Source: Acholoe squamosa (lineage: Eukaryota; Annelida; Polychaeta; Phyllodocida; Polynoidae). From it: DNA of 64,000 nucleotides. Made by a program: the position numbers and the translations under genes. Of the stretch, positions 10,821 through 22,162 are shown one piece after another (positions within the stretch are counted from its first letter, which is position 1; each line of letters begins with the position of its first letter). The notes beneath the pieces were generated by a model that worked only from the letters and a program-made list of their open reading frames with translations, was not told where the DNA came from and made no database searches. Location of the stretch: positions 43,633,269 through 43,697,268 of the forward strand of contig OX439041.1 of NCBI GenBank assembly GCA_949317995.1, given 5' to 3'.

Positions 10821-11376
10821 TCCCCCTGTGGAGTGGGGACCTTCATGTGAGGGCATGGAGGAGCAGAATAACTTCATTGGGAGTCCACGAAGGAGGAATT
10901 TTCCTCCTTCCATTCTACCAGTGGGCATACCAGATTCGTAAAAGGCGACAAACTTGGGGTTTCTTGTGTCTTGGGGTGAGCATGTGGGCAGCTGGTGTCC
11001 ATATGCGCGGGCCTGGGCTTACATGCTTGTTTTTTGCCATGGGATTCCCCCTCAGTGAACCACGTCTGAGTGATCAAAGGCCGTGGTTTGTCTGGCCCTG
11101 CCTATGGGACCAGGCAAATAAAAGAACACTTGCTATCCTTCGAAAAGAGTAGGGGAATGAAGCCCCGGTAGCGGTTTTCCCCCTCGACCCTCCTCATAGA
11201 TTCGGTCATTCATCTCATAGATTCGGTCATTCATAGATTCGGTCACTGCTGTGTCGGGCAAGCAGCATATAAATACCTGTCCAAAAAGAAAAGAAAGGAC
11301 TTAATGTCCAAGAAACCTTGAATGTCTGAGTTCCTTGATGGCCCCCGGACGTAAAACTAAACAAACAAACAAACAA
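10821..11376 (+). mobile_element. 556 bp retroposon with 12 bp TSD and CAAA tail
   Basis: ACATCATATGCT directly flanks it at 10809-10820 and 11377-11388, a clean 12 bp target-site duplication. The 3' end is a (CAAA)n tail after GGCCCCCGGACGTAAAACTAA. Together these show target-primed reverse transcription. The interior has a 27-30 bp sub-repeat with ATAGATTCGGTCATTCAT (11203-11245). A 3' portion (about 11243-11330) recurs twice in the tandem duplication at 14.9-16.1 kb. The 122-codon ORF (10784-11152) starts outside the element and has no family resemblance. It is a long, possibly composite SINE or a non-autonomous LINE derivative. Confidence 0.85.
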
Positions 11377-12432
11377 ACATCATATGCTGTCATAAATATG
11401 CTTTGATATTAGAGGTGTTAAAAAGATGTGCGCCAATTGACATCAATGATACATCTCATAGTAGTTATTTTGCAATGTAATATAGTGACACATGAGTGAT
11501 GTCTAAATTACATCTTGATCTGGTTAAACTTGAGACATTACAGAATTACATCTATTTCTTGTCTCTTCGCTCTTGAAAAACATTATGTGTTACCAGCAAT
11601 ACAACAAATACTTGTTAATTGAATAAAATTTATGTCATTATGATGTGAATTCAAAGCTGTTGTATTCTTGTAAGAATATGACGTCAGTGAAATGTCACGA
11701 TTATATCCCCTAGATAGTTCTGGTATCAGACACAGGGGGTCTTATCTAGCACCTTACTCACTACCTGATCTGCATTGCCACATTCCCAATAAATAGTTGG
11801 ATCAAAATGAACCAACCACCTGCAGATATTGGAATAAACTGAAAGAAAGGTCTTCTTCAATATGTACTCTGTTGTTTCTGTGACATTTAAACGAGAAATA
11901 ATGACTCAACAAACAATGCACATGATAGACACCTCTTAGGCCTTAAGAAAATATACAAGAACCAATATTGACTTCAAGTAGACATCACACCCCAGCCTCT
12001 GCGCTAGGTTAATGTGTAGTGCCCTCTCTATGGATATAGAATACCTGTGAATACCTGTCACTAGAGAGGTATTATATGTATATCCTGTGCAAAGTGTCCA
12101 TGCAGGCTGCATAGAACTTAAACTTTTTTTTTCATTGAACTTAGAAGCCAATAAAATGTAGGTCTGTGGCCTAGACTTAACCTTCATCTTATGTCTTCAG
12201 GGTATCTCTTTTTGAGGTATCCTATCTGACTATGATTTGTAGTCAGTATTCCAATTTCAATAGTAGGCCTATCTTTTATGTATAATGCCATATTTATATC
12301 ACGTCACATTTGCATAGTTGCACTGATGTTGAAATCACATCTATGAGTAATATCTTATCTATGACATAAACCATAGTCAGCTTACATGTCAAGATTAACA
12401 TCATTTTGGTGAGTTTCAAGTACATCATATTG

Positions 12433-13583
12433 ACATATGGTCAATTGCACTGAGTTGGGGTCACACAGGGCTCACTAAGCGGTAAAAATTAAACTGCTTG
12501 GATTGTTTTGAAATTTTTTGTCTAAAATACTGGCGCACTGAGGCACCTACCCTGAAAATTGGGAACACTAATATCAAAAATTGCCAATTTTAGAGTCAAT
12601 TTCATTATTTATCATTAGTTCCTATGGGATTCTGGTCCAAATAGGCTCATTTTTTGGGAGTTAATTTTTCCACCATCAAGTGAACACAATGACATGATAT
12701 CATTTTTACATGATGCTGGGCATTGCCCTTTTATAATAGTAATCTGTCATAACAACAAAACTTCTTAATTCATGATATTTCAGGCATAATACATATTGTG
12801 GCACGTATGGTTCCATGTGGCACGTACGGTTCCTGACATGGAAAAACTGCCATAGATTTCCATTGAGTTGTATAATGAGACTGTAATATTTACATGTAGA
12901 TAGGTGCATAAGTGGTTAATCTTTATGACCATGCATCTCTAGAAAATCCCATAACTATGCACTGGAGGAATCACTTTATGTGGCACGTATGGTTCCTCTA
13001 AAACTACACCAAATCACATTGCAATTTCAAATATGGCAATACTGAGGTATAATGTTAATGAATCTAAAATTCTTTACCTAATGACTGATAGTTGACACCT
13101 TAGGCTTTCTAATTATATTTTTGTATTTGATAAATATGATTTATTTCTCCCCACTATCATGCATTAAAGAATGAGGCACGTATGGTTCCACTTTACCTAC
13201 ACCACAAGGTTTTTAGCAATAACTCCAGGCAGATAAGGGGAATAGTTCTTGAATTGACTATATATAATGCTAAATATTGGGGGCTAGTGGAAATATAAAA
13301 AAAATTATACATTTCCAATGCATTTTCTCTTTACTTTGCCCCATACCAGTGAGAGCACTATGAAAAAACGTTCGAAATACCCCATAAAAAGCTTATATTT
13401 TGTAGTCTGCTGCTTTAAATATTAATGATACATGGATAAAACCATAGTTTCCAAGCAAGATCCTGACCTTACCCACCTAATTGAAATGAAAAATATCCAA
13501 AACGTTCAATCTTTAGTCACATTTACCCCCTTCCCATGGTGAAAAATGGGTTTGTCCCCATCTCAGTGCAATTGACCATATGA
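12433..13583. mobile_element. 1.15 kb inverted-repeat unit
   Basis: The left end (ATATGGTCAATTGCACTGAG then TGGGG, 12433-12460) is mirrored at 13557-13583 with few mismatches. Inside are four copies of GGCACGTATGGTTCC (12800, 12819, 12982, 13175; one reads ACGG). No coding capacity. It is a non-autonomous DNA transposon nested in the larger element. Confidence 0.7.
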
Positions 13584-13739
13584 TATGTATGTGCAAAGAC
13601 ATCTCATAGTGATGTGAAAACGTCTTGCACATACAATGTTTTTTTTCCCACAAAATTCGCGCGATAATATTATGTATGTGAGGATCAGCACAAGATGTAA
13701 AAATGACATGATTTACTACGAGTTTTGCTAGCTGGGTAC

Positions 13740-14897
13740 CTCAGCTACATGGCCATGAATGCTATGGTCTTCAGTCATTGTACCTTTGATTATAGTTTAC
13801 GGGTAAATTACAGGTAATCCAGCAATTCCATCTTGTCCAGCAACGTCTTAGCTCAGGAACAGCAACTAATTAAACACACATTGCTAGACACAGTGCAATG
13901 AAAGTAAGTGCAAGCAGACCCATGGACAAAACAACCAAAATAGTTCCCACTGATTGTAGTCTTTATTTCCTCCAATATGAACACCTGAGGGTTTGTCTAC
14001 ATATGCCTCTTTTTAGATCCCCAAGATGCTAATGTGAATACAATGATCAGCACAACCGACATTCTCACCAAAAAAATTCACCAGGCCTCTGGACAGGAAA
14101 CGAATATATTTTTAAGGGTGGCCTGACTTGTTATTGTGAGCTGCTCCAGTGTACCTATCCCAGTCTTAGCAGGCCCCAGGAGCTCCTCCTCTGAGCAGCT
14201 CTGAGGATTCTCAATTTGTTAGAGACAGCTCAGAGTTGGGTGCCTCAAGGCTGATGGCATAGGTCTAATCATTTTTAAGGCTGTCGCAGTCAGTGTTGCC
14301 AATAGGATTAATTGTCCTTTCCAGCTTTCCTCTAAAAAGTTAACACCACTGCAGTGCAATTCATGCCCAGAGGGAAGAGGCAGATTTGTTAGTTGACACT
14401 GTGCGTGGTTGTTCTGCTCTGTAAATACATGGCCAGACAGGGTTGTACTTAGAGGTTAACCAGGGTATCTGTGCTGCCTCATTCGGTGAAAATGAGCACA
14501 TCGAGCAGTTCAAATGCACGAAAAATTGTTCCTCGTGAGCACTCATCTTATTAAAAAGGCAAAGCCAAGGAACCTTGAAAGACTCATGATTAACACTTAC
14601 AATAACTTTCCCATTGAGGCAATCCTTTCTTTGGGCAAAGGATGTTATTCTGGTAATTCAGAAAAGCCCTTATCCATTGTTCCTTGATCAGTGTTATCAT
14701 TTTTTTCCTCAGTCTAGTGGGTATTGCACCAAGCAGCTCACATTCAAGCGCTAAATGCACATTTTGAGAGAAAACAGTTGAGGAAGGCGGTCAAGTAGAA
14801 TTATAGAATATAAATCAGTGCTGTTTGTCTGCATGACAAAAAAAAATGGTGTTTAGGTTTTAAACATGTTTAAAATCTAGACATATAGGTGAGATAT
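13740..14897. other. Gene-free stretch with a solo MITE end
   Basis: 14081-14126 (CTCTGGACAGGAAACGAATA to AAGGGTGGCC) matches one terminal repeat of the MITE at 49223-49494, with no partner end nearby. 14138-14201 carries an inverted pair of the GAGCTGCTC word. Otherwise nothing supportable. Confidence 0.5.
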
Positions 14898-14898
14898 G

Positions 14899-16075
14899 TG
14901 TCTCATTGACTACATGTATAGATGATCCATAGATGCGATCACTGCTGTGTCGGGCAAGCATTAGGTCTATATAAATACATGTCTAGCTGTTTGGACAAGC
15001 ATCTTTTTAAATATCTGTCCAAACTGAGAAAAGAAATATCTTAATGTCTGGAAACCACAGTCTCGCTGCTAACTTTTAATACCTATTAGTGGAGGTAAAA
15101 TCAACCAATCCAAACCCTAACTGTACAGAACCTTGACATCAACCTTTCTGTACCCTCTCCGCTGATTCCTATGACACCTTTCTCAAGATTTCTAATACAA
15201 TATCTAGAGTAACTAGGCCTATTTCTGTTCAAACTATCAGTTGTAGCTTGATATTTCTATCACATAGTTTTTGATGGCTCAACTTTCCTGGAAGAAGATT
15301 CATTTTACTCCCACAATGTTGCATATAATTATAGGCTTTGGGTATTGAACCGGTTCTGAAAAAGGCATGGAGGGGTAGAGAGTAACCGGAATGCACAATT
15401 GTATGCACAGAGTTTGATGTCAGCATTATTTCTGACTCATGACCCTCCATGAGTCAGAAATGGGTCTCATTGACTGCATGTAGAGGTCATCCAAAGATGC
15501 GATCACTGCTGTGTCGGGCAAGCAGTAAGTCTATATAAATACCTGTCTAGCTGTTTGGACAAGCAGCTTTAAAACATCTGTCCAAACTGAGAAAAGAAAG
15601 GACTTAATGTCCAGAAACCGCAATCTCTGCTAATTTTTTATACCAATTAGTGGAGGTAAAATCAACCAAATCCTAACTGTATAGATTGTTCCTTCTTGCA
15701 CCGATCAAGCTTTTCCCCATAGTTGCTGTAATTGCAGGTCTAGTTACTGCAGTATGTTTCTTCAAAACAAAGAGAACTGAGGACATCAAGCTTTCTATGT
15801 CCCTTTCTGTTGATTCCCATGACACCTTCTCAAGATTTCTAATACAATATCTACAGTAACTAGGCCTAATTCTGTTGAAACCATCAGTTGTAGCTTGATA
15901 CTTCAATCACTTAGTTTTTGATGCCTCAACTGTCCAGGAAGAAGATTCATATTACTCCCACACTGTTTTGCTCATAATTATAGGCTTTGGTATTGGACAG
16001 GTCCTGAAAGGGAATAGAAGGGTAGAGGGTAACCGAAATGCATCATTGCATGCACAGAGTTTGATGTCGGCATTC
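14899..16075. repeat. Diverged tandem segmental duplication (~530 and ~612 bp)
   Basis: Unit A (14899-15427) and unit B (15464-16075) align throughout. Both start with GTCTCATTGACT and then GCGATCACTGCTGTGTCGGG. Both continue with TTAGTGGAGGTAAAATCAAC and end at GCACAGAGTTTGATGTC. Unit B is longer, mainly because of extra sequence near 15690-15790. The first ~130 bases of each unit also match part of the retroposon at 10.8-11.4 kb, so the duplicated segment includes a retroposon fragment. Confidence 0.88.
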
Positions 16076-16436
16076 CTGATTCAAAGTTTCTCTTTCAGTT
16101 AGCACCAGCAGTCCCTCTTCGCTCTACCCATCCTCAAATAACTACCCATTCAGTACGCACACTGAGCACTGGTCATGCCTGAAGTGTCCTTAATAAGGAA
16201 GTCACATCACAACCAATACAATCTCCTGAATGGCCCTTATTGAAGCTGTGTAATTTTTCTAGCATTACCTAAGCAAGGTCTTAGCCTGCTATATATCCAG
16301 ATGCCATATACACATGTATACCTTATACAGACAATCATACAAAAGACAAATGGCCCTATGTTGAATTTTTAGCTGTGAATCTCTTGTGATTGGTTATCAA
16401 AATCTAGCCAGATATCTAGGCAAGAAAAATTGATAC
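16076..16436. other. Gene-free stretch
   Basis: No repeat, RNA or coding feature recognised. It separates the tandem duplication from the MITE at 16440. Confidence 0.3.
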
Positions 16437-16439
16437 TAA

Positions 16440-16712
16440 GGCCACACCAAAAAATAAGTTGGTCTGCGGATTTGGGTTTTGAAAAAATGGTGCAAGCGAG
16501 CAATATTTTTAGGGGGATTTTCTGTCATCCAATGGATTCCTTGCTGGAAAATTGAGCCATGTGCAAATTTTTTATTAAAAAAAATAATTTTCCCGGAGGA
16601 GATGTACAATTGCACATAGAGAAAATGAGGCAAGCAAAATCCATAGACCAGATTCTTTTCCAAAAATATGGAAAGGACGATCCGTAGACCAACTTATTAT
16701 TTTGGTGTGGCC
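16440..16712. mobile_element. PIF/Harbinger-like MITE (TAA-flanked)
   Basis: Terminal inverted repeats of ~33 bp start GGCCACACCAAAAAATAAG and continue into TTGGTCTRCGGA. Direct TAA trinucleotides flank it (16437-16439 and 16713-16715). GG-starting TIRs with a TWA duplication are the PIF/Harbinger signature. Overlapping minus-strand ORFs have no family resemblance. Confidence 0.85.
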
Positions 16713-16803
16713 TAAAGAGAATGATGAATTGGTAGGTTGATGCTCTCTGAATATCCTGGGGGGTATATGATGGACATGTACACAGAAAATGTAAGGCTTA
16801 AAA

Positions 16804-16918
16804 AGGTACTCTGTAGTGATCACTTTTTGATATCTTATTGATGATCCATGGGGAGAATACCCCATGATCTTTCAAGTGATCACATGTGATCACCCCAGGT
16901 GATCACTACAGAGTACCT
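16804..16918. repeat. Short foldback with GTGATCAC-rich interior
   Basis: AGGTACTCTGTAGTGATCAC at 16804-16823 is a perfect inverted match to 16899-16918. The interior also holds TGATCACATGTGATCA, a second palindrome. The next ~120 bases up to the DIRS boundary show nothing. Confidence 0.85.
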
Positions 16919-17040
16919 GTCTGACCGAATCAAAGAGAAACAGGTAAATGATCATTCTGTCATTAATTGATATTTTTAGAATATCATTTTCAAGCAATTA
17001 CACAATTACCCCCTTTCCCCCACAAACAGGCCTATATTAT

Positions 17041-17096
17041 TTAAGCCAGGGGTAGTTATGGTATGTAGCCGGACCTCGCTTGCTGTTTGTCATTCT
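17041..17096 (+). repeat. DIRS left inverted terminal repeat
   Basis: TTAAGCCAGGGGTAGTTATG and onward to GGACCTCGCTTGC (17041-17083) is inverted at 22315-22359 with about five differences. Weaker similarity continues through TTTGTCAT to about 17096. Confidence 0.9.
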
Positions 17097-17320
17097 TACA
17101 GCGACCGCCGTGGAGGTAGGAGCTAGGCCCTTCTCCCTCCATGGCACAAAGCCTGCAGGAGCCCTGAGCAAACAGAGTGAGCAAGCTTCTCCCTCTGATC
17201 CCAGGATCAGAGAAAACAGGTGAAGGGCCATAAAACTGCCCATCACGCTGCCCTAAGGCCCCACCCCTCCCCCTCCTGATCATCTAGATCAGATTTTTAA
17301 AAATTTTATTTAATTAGAGG

Positions 17321-18768
17321 ATGAGGAATCCAATTAAAACAATGGATGGGGCGGAGGAGATGTACAAAAGGCCAAGCACAAGATGCTCAGCATCACCTCT
17401 CAAAAATAGAGCACCAAGCTACCACTCCGAGCTCAGACTCCACCATTACCAGAGCAGGGTACACCAGGTACACACCCGTCTCACCGGTACCCTAGAGGCA
17501 GGGTAGCCTACCAGGTGAGGCGACCTATATTTGGGGACCACTACCCAAGGATGCCACTCAAGGGCTACAGGGATATCACCTTCAAACACAGACAAAATGG
17601 ATACCTGGCCTCACACTACAGCAACCTACAGGAGGGAGGGCCAAGGAGGCCAGTACATTCCATATCACCTGAGGAAGACATGGAATATTACAGAGTGGAT
17701 GCAGTACACACTGCCATACACAGAAAGACCTTGACTCCCCAGAACCCGCCTCCACAGCACGCAACGCCAGGGCTGGCGCCACACCACCTGGAGGCACTCA
17801 ACCGTCACCTGGTGGCACACAGAGCTGAATCCGATGCCCCAGCCAACAGACCAGCCCCACCCACTCAGGACATGGACACAGGGGAGCTGGAGAAGGTGGA
17901 AGTGCTGGACTCACCACTAACAGCAGTAAAGATCCGTAAAGAAGAGCCTATTGACAAGACTACAGACCCTGTAAGGGCCAATGTAAAAACACTGATCAGC
18001 GACATATACAAGGCACCCCTGGGGAAGACGGACACAGCAACGCTGTATGAGAAATACCCCAGACCAGACAACCTGGACAGCCTCCACAAGACGAGAATAA
18101 ACCAAGAGATCCTTGATGAGCTGGAAGCTAAGCTGTTCACAGCTTAGCTGGAAGCTAAGCTGTGAAGAGGGATGCACCCTACAAGTCCATGCAATGGGCC
18201 CTCCAATTTGCAGCCAGACCACTGATATCAGCACTCAACCGTCTGGACGCAAAAACACAGACCCCAAAGGAAATGGCAGTAAAAATATTTGACTCCCTAA
18301 CCCTGAACGCCAAAACCTCCTAAATAATATGAGATCACTCCTTAAGAACACTGTTGCAGGCCCCACTTCACACCTAGCCAAAGACAACAATAACCAAGGC
18401 TTCCAATACCTACTGGGTGACAACCTAAAAGAGGTAGTCACCACAGCAGTAAGCTAGATGACGCCTTCAAGGAAGTCTTCATCACACCCAAAGACAAAAG
18501 GAAGCCTACTAACCAGAGAAACTCCAGCAATGGCCCAGCCCAGGGCCGGGGTCAACTGCGAGGGCACCAACAGCAACAAGACAACAAGTACCACCAAAAC
18601 AACCAACAGTCACGCAGAAACAACAGCCATCAAGGGAAGTATGACGACAAGAGGAAACAACATACCAACAGAGTCCAATACAACAACAGCAAACAACACA
18701 AAAACAAGCAAGACAAATGCCAGCGCAACAGAGGCAGCACCAACAACAGGTGCTAAAAGCAAAAGTAA
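17321..18768 (+). pseudogene. DIRS Gag-like ORF, broken
   Basis: The longest open piece is 17515-18147 (210 codons). An upstream piece at 17321-17506 in another frame may be its N-terminal part. After the stop at 18147 the homologous sequence resumes in other frames. One is the segment around 18164-18320 (AMQ/ALQFAARPLISALNRLD-type, helical). Another is the GDNL box near 18415 that resembles the LFGDDL motif of DIRS Gag proteins. A Q/N/R-rich basic tail reminiscent of a nucleic-acid-binding region follows to about 18768. At least two frameshifts and several stops are needed to read it. Assignment rests on position and these motifs; Gag is the least conserved part of the family. Confidence 0.7.
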
Positions 18769-19592
18769 GTTCACCTACCTCCTACACAAATACAAGTCCT
18801 ACCTTCCAGGCAGGTGGTCAGGGCAGGGAAGCAGACACATGGTCACAATACACATCAGACGGATGGGTATTGGGCATGGTAAAGGGCCTACCCATAAGCC
18901 TCTTCTCCCTGCCTACTCAGGTGAGACAACCTGACTCTAGGTGTTTGGACCCAGTGAAAGACAGAATTATGAGTAAACAACCTGAAAAACTTCTACCACA
19001 AGGCATAATAGAACCTGCCTTCCCATCACCTAGAGCCTTTGTCTCACACATGTTCCTAAAAGAAAAATCTAATGGAACATACAGGCCCATACTAAACTTG
19101 TCAAGCTTAAATGAATACACATCATATAAGCATTTCAAGATGGACCACCTGTCAGTAGTTATGAATACGTTACCATAAGACAGCTACCTAACCAGCATAG
19201 ACATAACCCAGGCCTACTTTTCACTACCGGTAGAATTAAGGGACAGGGACCTCCTACAACTAATACACCATGGCAAGAGATATAGATTCACCTGCTTCCC
19301 CAATGGCTACTCCCCAGGGCCTAGAATCTTTACAAAAATCATGAAAGCTTTCATGGCACACCTGAGAACAAAACATGGGGTAAACCTTGTCTTTTATATA
19401 GACAACACACTAATTTATGCAGACACAAAAGAGGAAGTCAGAACAGCCACAATACACACACTCAGGGTGCTACAAAATGCAGGCTTTATGATTAACTTTG
19501 ACAAATCAGTCCTAGGTCCAACACAAACAATTGAGTACCTGGGCTTCACACTGCACTCACCCACACTAACACTCACGGTACCAAAGAGAATA
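18717..19592 (+). pseudogene. DIRS reverse transcriptase domain, broken
   Basis: Frame 18717-19178 holds the DIRS lead-in (TSDGWVLGMVKG) and the RT core start (LPQGIIEP, FVSHMFLKEKSNGTYRPILN, the K-HFKMD block). A stop at 19179 is followed in the same frame by TSIDITQAYFSLP, which carries the first catalytic aspartate, and by YRFTCFPNGYSPGPR. 19341-19664 has the catalytic box as FYIDN where the family has YxDD, so the last aspartate is replaced by asparagine. The thumb-side EYLGF block follows. Similarity ends at about 19592, where foreign sequence begins. Confidence 0.88.
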
Positions 19593-19945
19593 CTCAACAT
19601 CCATGTAGAGGCGGATGTTGAGTATTCTCAACACCATGTAGGGGCTGATGTTGAGTATAATTGACATAGATAACTGATATGGCAGTCATGTTTGGAAATT
19701 TGAGATAGATTTAAGTGGAGTGCCAATTTTGTCTCAGGATGTTATTTGCCTATTTTGGGGCTGAGGAATTAGAATCTCGGAAGTTTAGAATGATAGACAT
19801 TGGAAAATGATATCAAAGTTATGGATAGTGCATTATACCTTGCAACCTCTCGCCCCCTGGTAAATGTACTGCTTGAAATCCAGTCCCCCAGGCTTTCAAA
19901 GTACCCTCATAGCTCACCCTTAATTGGTTAAGGTACAAATATGTA
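19593..19945. mobile_element. ~320 bp insertion between DIRS RT and RNase H
   Basis: DIRS proteins normally need only about 10-15 residues between the last RT block and the TIRKFSQVLG-like block, but here ~350 bases intervene. The insert opens with a 16 bp-arm hairpin (19587-19628, AGAATACTCAACATCC mirrored), followed by a second ATGTTGAGTAT copy at 19644-19656. The remainder is AT-rich with stops in all frames. No TIR pair or target duplication is evident, so the type of insertion is unresolved. Confidence 0.7.
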
Positions 19946-20946
19946 CCATAAGAAAATTCTCGCAGGTTCTAGGAGCCCTAGCAGCCACAGAACCAGGAAA
20001 TGACAGAGCAAAGGTACTTAACAAAAAGCTCATCATTGCAAAAAAACAGGCCTTAATAACGACACAGGGTAACTATGACAAATTCATTCCCCTCAAAGGG
20101 TTCATAAAACCAACCTTGAGAGAAAACCTACAGTACCTGCCACTCGCAAAGAAAACGTACACAGAAAAGTGCCCACAGACAACCCTATACATAGACTCCT
20201 CAGACACAGGGAGGGGTGCCTACATCCCTGAAACATACTCTGAATATTGGGAAGAATGGTGTGGAGAGATAGAATCCCCCCCCCCCATAAACATAAAAGA
20301 AATCTTAGCAGTCCACAGGGCACTCCTACATTTCAGAAAATCCCTGACTGGAAAACACATACCCATGTTCATAGACAACACCACAGCTATCAGCTGCCTT
20401 AACAAAGCCAATCCATTCTATGCAATAAAGCCACTGAAAGTGTATTAAGACTGGCCTGGGAAATGGACATAACATTCAAAACCACATACATTCCCTCACA
20501 ATGTTGAGGCAGACAGGGCCTCAAGAGCCTTCTCCACGGCAGGAGAATGGACACTAAGCCCCGAAAACCAACAGAAAATATTAAAAAAGTTCCTGAAACC
20601 TGAGATTGACTTATTTGCATCACCTTCCAATGCAATATGCAAACACTTTGTATCTCTACATCACTACCCAAATGTATATGCAACAGATGCATTCTCCATA
20701 ACCTGGTCAGGCCTGTTTGTACTCATATTTCCACCCTTTGGTATCATTGGCAGAACACTAAGGAAACAGAAGGAAGACAGACCGGAGTGGAAGACACAAT
20801 CCTGGTACCCCGGCCTCAAGAGACTGCCCACCTTCAAGGACAGATGGACCCTCAGGGTCAACACATCAACGCTGCAGTGGCCAGAGGGTCAGAAGAAAAT
20901 CTTCCCCATGGCCAACAGGATGAGACTCCTATGCCTGCCTCTATGA
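19946..20946 (+). pseudogene. DIRS RNase H and downstream domain, broken
   Basis: The piece ending at 20448 shows the RNase H acidic residues: LYIDSSDTGRGAYIP (first Asp), NIKEILAVHRAL (Glu) and MFIDNTTAISCLNK (second Asp). After a frameshift the block continues with HNVEADRASR, IDLFASPSN, a DAFSITWSG segment and FPPFGII. These match the conserved order after RNase H in DIRS and related retroelements (ADxLSR, IDLFAS, AxDAF, FPPF). The frame ends at a stop near 20946. A ten-C run at 20278-20287 lies inside the RNase H frame. Confidence 0.88.
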
Positions 20947-21029
20947 ATGACATGCACCCCTTGGAAATCATCTGGTGCGACCATATAGGAATATCCAAGG
21001 CATCCTGGGAGCTCCTCATGGCTTCATAG

Positions 21030-21598
21030 TCAACATCTACCATAGCCATCTACGCAACAGCAGCAAGGAAGTGGCTAAAACACACCATCAAAAACAACGT
21101 CAGCGTCACCCTCCCCACAATATACCAATGTGTAGATTTCCTAACAGAGATCTCCAACAGTGGGGTGGGACACTCATCAGTAGCCACCACCAGGTCCCTG
21201 ATGTCATGCTTCATCTACATAGAAGGCAGACCATCTGGGGAAGTTTGATAAGCATGGAGACACACAGATATGTGTCTACTCACACCTGAAGGCCTACTTG
21301 GACAGGGAGGACACAAAGGGAGCACACCCCAGAGTGTTTGGCACCATCAAAACGCATTAAAGTGACCCTAAGAGACACAGGCATACAGGAACACTTTGGG
21401 GCATATAGCACAAGACAAGCCGCCACCAGTGCACCGGACCGGCTAAATGTACCAATAAATGATATACTCAGCTCGGCAGGATGGGCAAGAACCAATACAT
21501 TTGCCAGGTTCTTCTACAACATACCTCTACTGGAAGATACAGAGGACAACACACACGAGACTTACTTTATAACTGCCATCATGAACCGTGACTCTTAG
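21030..21598 (+). pseudogene. DIRS tyrosine recombinase, broken
   Basis: Two frames are needed. 21030-21248 encodes the N-terminal core-binding-like helices (IAIYATAARKWLKH, a DFLTEISNSGVGHSSVATTRS segment) and ends in a stop. 21338-21598 encodes the C-terminal catalytic part: GAYSTRQAATSAP, then SSAGWARTNTFARFFYNIP with the presumed nucleophilic tyrosine in FFYN. The family's HSTR box reads YSTR here, so the catalytic-site histidine is replaced by tyrosine. The first catalytic arginine box falls in the broken middle and cannot be confirmed. Confidence 0.85.
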
Positions 21599-22162
21599 AC
21601 CACCAACCAGACAGTACACACTCAATACTCCTAGAGAGTGGCGGTCTTATCGACCAGAGTCTTAACCATACATATTAGAATATATTTATCGAGATATTTA
21701 TCCCAGAATCATATATATATTTATGCACTCTAGTGCTAGAGACACACATGTTAAACTATACATGGACACCTTGACACGCTTCTCAAATACATGCCACTTA
21801 GCATGTACATAGAAAGGGGGGGGGACCACCAGCAAAAGGTGGCCCCGACCACCTCTCTTCATGAAGAAGGGGGGGGGGGAGAGACATCAACAGTGGAAAC
21901 ACTGTGTCCTACAAAAGACTGCACATTGTTAGATTAAAGACTATACATGAGATCTACATAAAGGAGGCATAAAGCATTCACGATCATAAGCCATACAAAC
22001 ATGTATACCTACTCTGCTTGAACAGACAACTTACAAAGTGTAAATAAAACCTGTCTACTTAATATGAATCTATGACCTGTGGTCCTTCAATTAGGATATC
22101 TGCCCTGAGTTACATTATCAAAAGAGACAAAATATCTACCCCTGGCTTAAATGCCATTCTGT
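21599..22162. other. DIRS 3' untranslated part, G-runs
   Basis: No coding signal after the recombinase stop. Two poly-G tracts (21815-21824 and 21871-21881) in a repeated GGGGGGG/ACCACC context lie here. Near 21920 a CATTGTTAGATTAAAGACTA segment resembles the CATTGTTAGGTTT of the right end. Confidence 0.5.

Larger units (their letters stand above)
10605..13738. mobile_element. 3.1 kb inverted-repeat element with nested insertions
   Basis: TACCCAGCTAGCA at 10605-10617 is exactly mirrored by TGCTAGCTGGGTA at 13726-13738. Internal sequence near both ends shares a style of short AAGACATGTC, GATGT and ACATC words. Two other elements lie inside: a 556 bp retroposon (10821-11376) and an inverted-repeat unit (12433-13583). 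No transposase frame is visible. A 13 bp TIR over 3.1 kb is modest evidence, so the outer boundaries are tentative. Confidence 0.5.

Noticed and set aside
10784-11152. 122-codon ORF resembling a membrane protein
   Set aside because: It starts before the retroposon TSD and runs into it, so the frame is a chance fusion of flank and element.
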